Assembly: GCA_938031175.1 (NCBI GenBank)
Contig: CALHGZ010000004.1
Span: 131,635-195,634, forward strand
Reading direction: 5' to 3'
Source of the DNA: Candidatus Kapaibacterium sp.
GTDB lineage: Bacteria > Bacteroidota > Ignavibacteria > Kapaibacteriales > UBA2268
DNA length: 64,000 bases
Shown: positions 19,180-27,166 of the stretch, piece by piece
Layout of the letters: the number at the start of each line of letters is the position of its first letter
Position numbering within the stretch: the first letter of the stretch is position 1
The notes under the pieces: generated by a model
What the model saw: only the letters and a program-made list of their open reading frames with translations
Databases searched by the model: none
What the model was told of the DNA's origin: nothing
Made by a program: the position numbers and the translations under genes

Positions 19180-20316
19180 ATGCCTGCAGAATTAATTGAA
19201 GTCCGAACTAGAGCCGATTTAATTAAATTTATTAAATCGCAATGGAATTTTTACAAGAATGACAAAAATTTTGTACCTCCTATCATTCTCGATAGAAAAA
19301 AGTTGCTCGATAAAAGTAAAAATCCATTTTACCAGCATTCCGATATTAAGCTATTTATGTTTATGGAAAATGGAATTGTCAAAGGTAGAATAGCGGGAAT
19401 AATAAACCGTTTACACAATGAAATTCATCAAGATAAAATCGGTTTTCTTGGATTTTTTGAATGTATCAATGATCAATCAATAGCAAATTTACTATTCGAG
19501 GCAGCAGAAAATTATGTAAAGGAAAAAGGTTGCGAAAGTATTCGTGGACCAGTCAATCCATCCATGAATGATGAGGTTGGTTTACTAATTGAGGGTTTTG
19601 ACTCTCCACCTGTTATTTTGATGACTTATAACCCGCCGTATTATATTGAATTATTTGAAAATGCTGGATACAAGAAAGCAAAAGATTTATATGCTTATCA
19701 TATTGATGATAAATTTTTCAGAGATGAACAATTTACTCGATTACAAAATTTGGTCAGGCAAAGATATGATATTAAAATACGTGAAGTGAATTTCACAAAT
19801 AAAGAACAATTTAAACAAGATGTAGAAACATTGAAATATATATATAATGAGGCATGGCAACCCAATTGGGGGTTTGTCAAAATGACTGATGAAGAATTTT
19901 ATTTTCTAGCAAAAGATTTAAAGCAAATAGCTGAACCATCATTAGCGATAATTGCAGAATCAAAAGGCAAACCCGTTGGCTTTGCACTTGCTCTTCCTGA
20001 TATAAATCAATGCTTGATTTATAATAAATCCGGTAGTACCTTAGGTGCTTTGTGGCATTTAATAACAAAAAAGAAGAAAATTAATTTGATTAGAATAATA
20101 GTACTTGGAGTAATAAGAGAATATCAACAAAAAGGAATAGATGCGGTTTTATATTATGAACTTGGTGCCCGTGGTACAAAACTCGGCATTTATCAGGCTG
20201 AAGCCTCTTGGGTACTTGAAGATAATATGATGATGAATAGAGGTTTAACTGAAAAAATACTTGCAAATGTTTACAAAAAGTACCGGATTTATGAAAAAAG
20301 TTTTGCTAATTTATAA
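19180..20316 (+). CDS. GNAT-like N-acyltransferase family protein (YghO-like)
   Basis: A 378-residue protein with two acyltransferase-like halves. Recognisable parts are FVPPIILDRKKLLDKSKNPFYQH near 35-57, GRIAGIINRLHNE, GFFECINDQSIANLLFEAAE, and CESIRGPVNPSMNDEVGLLIEGFDSPP near 122-148, which typify a conserved GNAT-related family. No signal or membrane segment is visible. The substrate is unknown. It lies about 6 kb from the serine palmitoyltransferase gene, which raises the possibility of an N-acyltransfer step in sphingolipid synthesis (inference only). It stands alone after hslU. Confidence 0.65.
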   Translation: MPAELIEVRTRADLIKFIKSQWNFYKNDKNFVPPIILDRKKLLDKSKNPFYQHSDIKLFMFMENGIVKGRIAGIINRLHNEIHQDKIGFLGFFECINDQSIANLLFEAAENYVKEKGCESIRGPVNPSMNDEVGLLIEGFDSPPVILMTYNPPYYIELFENAGYKKAKDLYAYHIDDKFFRDEQFTRLQNLVRQRYDIKIREVNFTNKEQFKQDVETLKYIYNEAWQPNWGFVKMTDEEFYFLAKDLKQIAEPSLAIIAESKGKPVGFALALPDINQCLIYNKSGSTLGALWHLITKKKKINLIRIIVLGVIREYQQKGIDAVLYYELGARGTKLGIYQAEASWVLEDNMMMNRGLTEKILANVYKKYRIYEKSFANL

Positions 20317-20324
20317 GTATAGCA

Positions 20325-20345
20325 TTTTGTCTTCTATAGACAAAA
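20325..20345. terminator. Hairpin between the GNAT-like and FliK-like genes
   Basis: TTTTGTCT and AGACAAAA form an eight-base-pair stem around a five-base loop, immediately after the GNAT-like stop codon. It is followed on the plus strand by ATTTT. The U tract is short, so this is a plausible but weak intrinsic terminator. Confidence 0.4.
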
Positions 20346-20375
20346 ATTTTCAGAATATAATTGGTACAATTAAAA

Positions 20376-21617
20376 ATGGACGACCTGCTCGAAATAGGCG
20401 GTACCGGTGGTATAAAACCGATTGAAGAGGGTAGTTCCTCTTATTATGAATATATTACCGGCCAACAACGCAAAAAGCAGGCCGTAAAGTTTAAAATAGG
20501 CGAAATTCTACAAGCACGAATCGAAAGAGTAATTTCAGAAACAGAAGCAATAATATCTTTGCCTTCGGGTATTTACAATTGTTACCTTAAAGGAAATTTA
20601 AAAGCAGGAGATAGTTTATTCCTAATTGTTGAAAAGACTGATCCAGTTCTCGAATTAAAGATTTATGCAATTTCTGTTATATCAGACAATGTTAAAATTG
20701 ATTTGCTTCAAGCAATTCGGATTCTTTATTTACCCGATAATCTATTTTACAGAGAATTAATAGGTTTATACCTGGAAAATAAAAACCTAATCATAAGAGA
20801 TGAATTATTAGATATTCATAGAGCATTTCTCAAAATTAACGAAAAAATACGTCAGAATTTTGAACTTGATATTATTATTAGAACTCTTTTTTATATGAAG
20901 GAATGCGATTTCCCTTTAGATAATGAAATATTTGCCAATTCATTCCATAATTTTTATGATTTGAAAGTAATAAATGAGAATTTTAAGTATCTTTTGAATC
21001 ATTTGGATCAATTACCATTGAGGATTAATTTAAAATTTAAGAAAATGATTGAAATAATAAAAAAATTTAAGAATAAAAATTATATTAAAATAAGACTTGT
21101 AAATACTATTGCGAAAAATCTGATTGAAGAAAATATTGTAATGCTGTTAATTAATGATATCATAAATATTAAGGATAGATTGGACTTAGATTTATTCCAT
21201 TCAGCAGAATTTTTAAGCAAAGTAATTCAATCGCAACAATTTTGGAACAAACTATCATTAAAATATGGAGGATTTCTAAATGCGTTTATATTATGTGAAA
21301 TTGAAAATGAGATTGAGTTTTCGCGATTGATTTTATTGAAAAGTAATCCAGCCAGAACATATTATTTAATGCCAGGTTCTGAACCAATGAGCAAATCTAT
21401 GATTCCAACTTCTAATGAATTAATTCCTAATTTAAGGGATGTAAGTAAAGAATCAAGAGCTGATTTAGTGAAATATTTTGATGGTTTACAATCTTTATTC
21501 AATGAAAAAGGTTTAGCAATTATTTCATTAGCAATAAAAGAAGATAAAATATCATTACCCCTTAGGAAACTAACATCTACAGGCAAGGGAGGTCAAAATT
21601 TATCCTTTGTAGTATGA
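20376..21617 (+). CDS. Unrecognised protein with FliK-like features
   Basis: A 413-residue protein without signal peptide or membrane span. Near residues 35-100 is a small beta-rich module (IGEILQARIERVISETEAI, then LKAGDSLFLIVEKTDPVLELKI) like the N-terminal module seen in some FliK hook-length proteins. The middle is helical and rich in Asn/Ile/Lys. The C-terminus (VKYFDGLQSLFNEKGLAIIS) resembles the last helix-strand of the FliK C-terminal domain. The evidence is pattern resemblance only. The track starts at a TTG; I prefer the ATG at 20376. It lies 12 kb from the flagellin cassette. Other explanations remain open. Confidence 0.4.
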   Translation: MDDLLEIGGTGGIKPIEEGSSSYYEYITGQQRKKQAVKFKIGEILQARIERVISETEAIISLPSGIYNCYLKGNLKAGDSLFLIVEKTDPVLELKIYAISVISDNVKIDLLQAIRILYLPDNLFYRELIGLYLENKNLIIRDELLDIHRAFLKINEKIRQNFELDIIIRTLFYMKECDFPLDNEIFANSFHNFYDLKVINENFKYLLNHLDQLPLRINLKFKKMIEIIKKFKNKNYIKIRLVNTIAKNLIEENIVMLLINDIINIKDRLDLDLFHSAEFLSKVIQSQQFWNKLSLKYGGFLNAFILCEIENEIEFSRLILLKSNPARTYYLMPGSEPMSKSMIPTSNELIPNLRDVSKESRADLVKYFDGLQSLFNEKGLAIISLAIKEDKISLPLRKLTSTGKGGQNLSFVV

Positions 21618-21618
21618 T

Positions 21619-22884
21619 TTATTTTAGAATTTTGATTAATTCCTTTTCTATTTGTTCTTCCAATTTACGTGGTACAACCCTAACATTTTGTCCCCAGTTG
21701 TTTAATTCTTCCATTCGGCAAGACCATACGAGTCTGTTATTCCAGACGGTGATATCCGGACATCCATCACACATATTAACCCTTCCATCTTCATAGATAT
21801 CGGCTGGCTGAATAATCAAAACAGTTTGATATGCTAATCCAGAGAAAAAAGAAATCGGATTTATAAATATTTGTTTGAAGTAGTTTTTGAAGACTTTCCT
21901 AAGCCCATTATCAAAAATGATTAGAGGTAGATATATCAAAGCATTTTTTTGCATTCGTGGATGACTATAAGCCAAATATTTATCAGTGAAGAGATGTTTA
22001 ACAGTTTGAATTAATTCCATAAATTTTGGACCAACATATCCAAAAATATTGAATTTGTTCCCTACTCTTCCAGCGAGGAGCCATTTGTAAGTATCGGGCT
22101 TTTCGGTGCCATTAAGAAAAGCGCAAGGCATAAAATCATTATAAGCGTTCATTCTAATGATTTCAACAATTTCCTCTGCTGATACATCTGTTCTGCGATT
22201 ATCATCGTTTGTAGAATACATTATCTCATCAAATTTTACTTTTTTATCACCAACGTAAAAATCGAAATTTTTGCTGAGTACAGCCATTCTGTAAATTATA
22301 AATACCATTGATTGTACGATTTTAATATTTTTTTGTGCCCATTTTAGCATTTCTGGGATAAATTGAATTGTTTCGGGATAGACGGTAGCATTAAATGTGC
22401 AGGACATACCGCCAATCTTAGCAATCATTTTAGCATAGTGTTCACGCAATTCATTGAGTTCTATTTCATTTTTCCCTTTCCATTTAGGGCGATTCTGACC
22501 AGAATCGATATGAATAGTAAATCCGTTAATACCGGCAGATTTTAATTTTTTTAACAATTCTTCATTGAGAATTTCAGCATTTGTATTAATTAAAGCTTTC
22601 CAGCCTCTACGGCGAATAATTTTTATGATTTCAAGGATATTAGGATGTAATAAAGGTTCACCACCAGCTATTGAAATACTATCTGTTTTGCGGAATTTAG
22701 CAAAAATATCGAGTTCGTTTTCGATTTCGTCTAATGTTTTGTGAGAAGATTTTCGATTTTCCCTATAACAACCGTCGCAGTATAAATTACAGCTACTTGT
22801 TGGTTCAAGCCAGGAAATAGCATTATCGGTCAAATTCCAAGGTAGGCGATAAAGATTAATAGGTGATAATTTGTCCATTTTCAA
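21619..22884 (-). CDS. Radical SAM protein
   Basis: An iron-sulfur enzyme that cleaves S-adenosylmethionine. The cluster motif is CNLYCDGC near residues 32-39 (CxxxCxxC), followed by SISIAGGEPLLHPNI (the GGEP motif) near 70 and LINTNAEILNEELLKKLKSAGI. The C-terminal cysteine-containing part (MCDGCPDITVWNNRLVWSC) may hold an auxiliary cluster as in SPASM-like proteins. The middle, with DFMPCAFLNGTEKP, resembles the Tes/MJ0619-like radical SAM group. The substrate is unknown. It is convergent with the FliK-like gene, the stop codons almost touching. Confidence 0.82.
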   Translation of the reverse strand: MKMDKLSPINLYRLPWNLTDNAISWLEPTSSCNLYCDGCYRENRKSSHKTLDEIENELDIFAKFRKTDSISIAGGEPLLHPNILEIIKIIRRRGWKALINTNAEILNEELLKKLKSAGINGFTIHIDSGQNRPKWKGKNEIELNELREHYAKMIAKIGGMSCTFNATVYPETIQFIPEMLKWAQKNIKIVQSMVFIIYRMAVLSKNFDFYVGDKKVKFDEIMYSTNDDNRRTDVSAEEIVEIIRMNAYNDFMPCAFLNGTEKPDTYKWLLAGRVGNKFNIFGYVGPKFMELIQTVKHLFTDKYLAYSHPRMQKNALIYLPLIIFDNGLRKVFKNYFKQIFINPISFFSGLAYQTVLIIQPADIYEDGRVNMCDGCPDITVWNNRLVWSCRMEELNNWGQNVRVVPRKLEEQIEKELIKILK

Positions 22885-23009
22885 CCTCTTAAAAAATTTA
22901 TTAAAATTTATAACTTTTTGAGATTGCTTGTTAATGGACTAAAATAATAGTTTTGAATATATAATTTATTAATTTTGAATGTAGTCTAGATGAACACAAC
23001 AAAATATAG

Positions 23010-23081
23010 TGACCCCAAGGGGATTCGAACCCCTACTACCAGCGTGAAAGGCTGATGACCTAACCATTAGTCGATGGGGCC
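23010..23081 (-). tRNA. tRNA-Glu (anticodon UUC)
   Basis: Read on the minus strand, a 72-base cloverleaf folds cleanly. The acceptor GGCCCCA pairs with TGGGGTC through one G-U pair. The anticodon loop CTTTCAC carries TTC, and the T arm is AGGGG-TTCGAAT-CCCCT. The CCA end is not encoded. It lies alone between the radical SAM gene and coaE, which reads the other way. Confidence 0.96.
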
Positions 23082-23140
23082 AATTGTAAAAGAATATAGA
23101 TTACAAAAATAATAAATTTACTGGTAAAATAAAAATTTAT

Positions 23141-23788
23141 ATGAATGTAATAAAAAAGGTAAAGAAACGGGCAGTTTTAGTAGGTTTAACCGGTGGCTTT
23201 TTCTGTGGGAAAACGACGGTTGCCAAACATCTTCAAAGTTTGGGCTACCCTGTATTAATCTCTGATGAAATAGCAAAAGAATTAATGGAAAATGATAATA
23301 CATTGAAAAATAAAATATTAGAAAATTTCGGTGAAAAAGCCTACGATGTTAATGGCAGGTTAAATAAGGAATGGCTTGCTGAATCAGTTTTTGGCGATGA
23401 ACCTGATAAACAGAGTTCACTAAAAAAACTGGAATCAATTGTTCATCCTAGAGTAATAGATTATTTGGTGGAAGAAATTGAAAGATTGGATTCAAGTGGA
23501 GAAAAGTTGATTTTTGTCGAATCCGCATTAATTTATGAAGCCGGGTTAGAAGATGTATTTGACTATATTATTACAATTTATGCCGATGAGGAAAAAATAA
23601 TTGAAAGAGCTATAACAAGCGGTAAATTTAATAAAGAGTTAGCTATAAAAAGACTTCAATCTCAATTTCCTATATCAAAAAAAGTAGAATACTCTGATTT
23701 TGCTATTGCTAATAATGAAGAAAAAGAAAAATTGATCGAAAAAATTGAATGGGTAATTAATTTGATTCGGCAAGCGCACAATATATAA
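23141..23788 (+). CDS. coaE: Dephospho-CoA kinase
   Basis: Last step of coenzyme A biosynthesis. The P-loop LTGGFFCGKTTVAKHL lies at about residues 15-30, after a short basic N-terminal extension. The family motifs ISDEIAKELM, LESIVHPRVIDYLVEEI and FVESALIYEAGLEDVFDYII follow in the expected order. The 215-residue length is normal. The start is an ATG without a clear ribosome site. It sits between tRNA-Glu and the transaldolase gene. Confidence 0.95.
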   Translation: MNVIKKVKKRAVLVGLTGGFFCGKTTVAKHLQSLGYPVLISDEIAKELMENDNTLKNKILENFGEKAYDVNGRLNKEWLAESVFGDEPDKQSSLKKLESIVHPRVIDYLVEEIERLDSSGEKLIFVESALIYEAGLEDVFDYIITIYADEEKIIERAITSGKFNKELAIKRLQSQFPISKKVEYSDFAIANNEEKEKLIEKIEWVINLIRQAHNI

Positions 23789-23874
23789 TGATGAAAAAAC
23801 CTATCATTAAAGTTTGCTTTAAGTTTAATAAATTGCAAAAATGATTTATTTGTTATATTAAAATTGGAGTTATT

Positions 23875-24537
23875 ATGGAATTATATGTTGATACAGCAAA
23901 TATTAATGAAATTAGGGAATGTGCCCGACTTGGATTTGTCTCAGGTGTAACAACTAATCCGAGCTTACTGGCAAAGGAAGACCCAAATGTTGATATAAAA
24001 AAACTTATATTAGAAATTTATGAATTGATTGGTGGTCATCTATCGGTTGAGGTTATATCTACCGATAGAGATGGTATGATTAAGGAAGCAGAAGAGATAA
24101 TCGAATGGTTCCCAAATGCAACCATTAAGATTCCAATGATTCCTGAGGGATTAAGTGCAGTCAGATATTTAAGTGAAAAAAATATTCCAACTAATGTAAC
24201 TCTTATTTTCAGTCCAACGCAGGCAATTGCAGCAAATAATGCAGGTGCAACATATGTTTCAGTATTTATGGGTAGATTAGATGATATAGGAAACGACAGC
24301 CTTTATGTTTTATATGATATATGCGAGATTTGGGATATTCACGGTTTCGAATCGCAAATTATTGCTGCTTCGATTCGTCACCCGATGCATATCATTGAAG
24401 CAGCAAAAGCAGGAGCAGATATAGCGACAGTACCCTATAAAGTGTTAATGCAATCGTTAAAGCATCCTTTAACTGATTTAGGATTGAAAGCATTTTTAGC
24501 AGATTATGAAAAGATGCTTAGTAATAGAAATTCATAG
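23875..24537 (+). CDS. fsa: Fructose-6-phosphate aldolase/transaldolase, short form
   Basis: The short TalC/FSA-type class I aldolase is a single TIM barrel of about 220 residues. It shows MELYVDTANINEIRE, GVTTNPSLLAKE, the Schiff-base lysine region ATIKIPMIPEGLSAVRYL near 83 and NVTLIFSPTQAIAANNAGATYVSVFMGRLDD. The enzyme either splits fructose-6-phosphate or acts as transaldolase; sequence alone does not separate the two. A TGGAG ribosome site precedes the ATG by a normal distance. Confidence 0.93.
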   Translation: MELYVDTANINEIRECARLGFVSGVTTNPSLLAKEDPNVDIKKLILEIYELIGGHLSVEVISTDRDGMIKEAEEIIEWFPNATIKIPMIPEGLSAVRYLSEKNIPTNVTLIFSPTQAIAANNAGATYVSVFMGRLDDIGNDSLYVLYDICEIWDIHGFESQIIAASIRHPMHIIEAAKAGADIATVPYKVLMQSLKHPLTDLGLKAFLADYEKMLSNRNS

Positions 24538-24555
24538 GGTTTACAAATAAAAGCC

Positions 24556-25137
24556 TTGAGAGAGAATATAACAGTTGAAGATGTATTATTTGCATATAGA
24601 ATCGGGTATTTCCCAATGGCTGAGCCCGATGATGGGAAAATTTATTGGCATTGCCCCGACCCGAGAGCAATTTTTAATATTTACAAAATTAAAACACCTA
24701 GATACATAAAGAAAATGATTGAAAGAATGAATTTAAAGTTTACTATAAATAAAAACTTTGAATTTGTCATTCGTAGCTGTGCCAATAGAAAGGAAACCTG
24801 GATCTCTAATGAAATTATCGAGGTATATTTAGATTTACATAAAATGGGATTTGCACATTCAGTAGAAACCTGGGCTGAAGATAAAATTGTCGGTGGATTA
24901 TATGGGGTTGCTATTAATGGAGCTTTTTTCGGGGAATCAATGTTTAATTTTATTGAGAATACTTCAAAAGCAGCTTTTTACTTTTTGGTGGATTGGCTTA
25001 AATCGAGAGGATTTCTGTTATTAGATTCTCAATACATAAATAACTTTACAAGAAATTTAGGTGCAATTGAAATAAGTAAAGCTGAATATTTAAAATTACT
25101 TGGACAAGCTCTGAAGTTAAAATGTTCATTCATTTGA
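24556..25137 (+). CDS. aat: Leucyl/phenylalanyl-tRNA-protein transferase
   Basis: Adds Leu or Phe to N-terminal Arg/Lys of proteins for the N-degron pathway. It shows the GYFPMAEPDDGKIYWHCPDPRA N-terminal motif, WISNEIIEVYLDLHKMGFAHSVETW, GGLYGVAINGAFFGESMF and the C-terminal LLDSQYINNFTRNLGAIEIS. The 193-residue length suits the short bacterial form. The only usable start is TTG; no in-frame ATG or GTG precedes the conserved region. It starts 18 bases after the transaldolase stop, so the two are probably co-transcribed. Confidence 0.93.
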   Translation: MRENITVEDVLFAYRIGYFPMAEPDDGKIYWHCPDPRAIFNIYKIKTPRYIKKMIERMNLKFTINKNFEFVIRSCANRKETWISNEIIEVYLDLHKMGFAHSVETWAEDKIVGGLYGVAINGAFFGESMFNFIENTSKAAFYFLVDWLKSRGFLLLDSQYINNFTRNLGAIEISKAEYLKLLGQALKLKCSFI

Positions 25138-25220
25138 CGATTTTACTTTTTTGTAATTTTATTTTAATTTAAATTAATTTTTATAAATTGAATGATAAAA
25201 AAATATTATAAAAAAATACA

Positions 25221-27164
25221 ATGAAATTAAAACTAATAATTTATTTTTATTTTTCGACATTATTATTGATTGTCGGATGTACATTACCTAGAACAACATC
25301 CAAAACGGTAATATGCCCAGAACCTGAGCAAAATTGTAATCCTGGACGTTGGTCTGGAATACCATTCGATACATCAGTAATTGGCAGCCAAATTAAAGGC
25401 TGGTATTATAAAATTGAGCCAGTCTATCAATTAAATTCGCCAGAAAATGAATGGAGCATTTCTTTCATAGACAACAAGCGAGCAGCCTTTATGTATGATG
25501 AGAACGATCAGCAGAAAATGATAATTGTTCGAATGGTTAGACCTAACAAATTTTCTCATGAATCAGGTTTACATATACCATTTGAAGGACATACCGGTCC
25601 AATATCAGTGCAAGGTAAAAATGTTGCTTTTTCTGCTGTACCCGATAGGCCAATTGAAGATAGAATGAAAAAATTCGAAGAAATTGATTATCCTGATGAT
25701 TCATTATATAAAGATGATACTAATTTTAACCGTACTTATTCAGTGGATGATAAAAATATTGAAATATTAAATAAACTGCCCTACGAAGGTATTGTTGGGA
25801 ATTCGCGTATATTTTCAGCTATAATCGAGAATAATCGTTTAACAAATGTCAAGTTATTAGGGAAAGAAATAAACAGAGGTTTTTATAGTTGGGAATCACA
25901 ACCAGCATTATCAGACGATGGTAAGGTGTTATTTTTCGTTTCAGATAGAAAAGAGGGAATAGGCGGGACAGATATATGGTTTAGTATAAATATTGATGGC
26001 AACTGGTCAGAACCAATAAATGCTGGTGATAGCATAAATTCAAGATGTGATGAACTTAGTCCATTTTTGACAAAAGATGGTAAAAAGTTGCTTTTTTCCT
26101 CTTCTGGCCACAAAACAGTTGGTGGATATGATATTTTTTCAGTATCAGTTTCAGATGAGTTCTGGAATGATGCAAAAAGAGGTAACATAGAAAAAATAAT
26201 GCGAACAAAAAATTATTTTAGCAATTTACAAAATTTAAAGCCACCTTTAAATACTGAATATGATGAATTATTTCCATTTTGTCCCGTTGATTGCGATTCT
26301 ATAATATATTATAGTTCTAATCAAGCAGAAGGATCAGGTTCAATTGTTCAAATGAAAGGTGGATTTGATTTGTACGTTAGATATAAGGAGCAATCGCCTT
26401 ATGTTTTAGCGAAGACCCAAAAGAAACAGGATGTAATAGAATTTGAGCTTGATCTCAAAGCTCAAGAACCGGTACTTAAAACTCCTGAATATAAACCCCC
26501 TGAGAAATATACACTTCAAGGTACAGTAATCAACCAAACGACACAAAAGCCGGTTCCAGATGCTGATGTAATCGTGACTGAAATACCTAACAATCAAATT
26601 TGGACTCAAACAAAAACTGACGATCGAGGTAAATATAAAGTGGAGTTAGAAAAAGACCGTGAATTCGAGGTTACAGCACAAGGACAGGATCTATTTTTCG
26701 ATTCATTTAAAATGAGAGTGGATAGTGACGAACCGACAAAAATCGTTACAAGAGATATTTATCTACCAGAAATTTTCCAATTACGTATAAACTTTCCACT
26801 GGACGACTATTCCAATCCTTACAGATTTACAATAGACTCTATTGGTATTGAGACAAACCGAACTTGGCAAGAAGAAATTGATATGCTAGCAAAAAATATT
26901 ATCAATTCAAAAGAAAGACTTGATAAAGTTATTCTTGTAGGTCATACAGATTATCTTGGAAGTGTTGAATATAATAACCGATTAGGCAAAAGACGGGTCG
27001 AGTTTGTAATCTCTGAATTAGTTAAAAGAGGTGTACCACAAGAGCTTTTAGAAGGTCGCTCAGCTGGAGAGCTCGAGCCATTGAATCGTATTCCTGGAGA
27101 AGACGAAAATCTCTACAGGAAAAGATTGAGAAGAGTTACATTAGAAAAAGTATTAAAAAGCTGA
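25221..27164 (+). CDS. PorE-like OmpA-family lipoprotein (PD40 propeller, carboxypeptidase-regulatory domain, OmpA domain)
   Basis: A lipoprotein signal (LLIVGC) leads into a PD40/WD40-like propeller with LSDDGKVLFFVSDRKEGIGG near 230 and LTKDGKKLLFSSSGHKTVGG near 280. A carboxypeptidase-regulatory-like fold with YTLQGTVINQTTQKPVPDAD lies near 435-500, then a C-terminal OmpA peptidoglycan-binding domain with GHTDYLGSVEYNNRLGKRRV. This order matches the type IX secretion lipoprotein PorE, although no N-terminal TPR is obvious. It probably links an outer membrane complex to peptidoglycan. It starts a run of envelope genes with PBP1a two bases downstream. Confidence 0.75.
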   Translation: MKLKLIIYFYFSTLLLIVGCTLPRTTSKTVICPEPEQNCNPGRWSGIPFDTSVIGSQIKGWYYKIEPVYQLNSPENEWSISFIDNKRAAFMYDENDQQKMIIVRMVRPNKFSHESGLHIPFEGHTGPISVQGKNVAFSAVPDRPIEDRMKKFEEIDYPDDSLYKDDTNFNRTYSVDDKNIEILNKLPYEGIVGNSRIFSAIIENNRLTNVKLLGKEINRGFYSWESQPALSDDGKVLFFVSDRKEGIGGTDIWFSINIDGNWSEPINAGDSINSRCDELSPFLTKDGKKLLFSSSGHKTVGGYDIFSVSVSDEFWNDAKRGNIEKIMRTKNYFSNLQNLKPPLNTEYDELFPFCPVDCDSIIYYSSNQAEGSGSIVQMKGGFDLYVRYKEQSPYVLAKTQKKQDVIEFELDLKAQEPVLKTPEYKPPEKYTLQGTVINQTTQKPVPDADVIVTEIPNNQIWTQTKTDDRGKYKVELEKDREFEVTAQGQDLFFDSFKMRVDSDEPTKIVTRDIYLPEIFQLRINFPLDDYSNPYRFTIDSIGIETNRTWQEEIDMLAKNIINSKERLDKVILVGHTDYLGSVEYNNRLGKRRVEFVISELVKRGVPQELLEGRSAGELEPLNRIPGEDENLYRKRLRRVTLEKVLKS

Positions 27165-27166
27165 TT

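Noticed and set aside
23808-23834. TAAAGTTT upstream of the transaldolase gene as a second sigma-28 promoter
   Set aside because: The -35 box matches, but 11 bases on the sequence is AATAAATT rather than GCCGATAA.
23788-23844. 18-codon ORF overlapping the coaE stop (MMKKPIIKV...)
   Set aside because: Too short, no ribosome site of its own, and AT-rich DNA yields such frames by chance.
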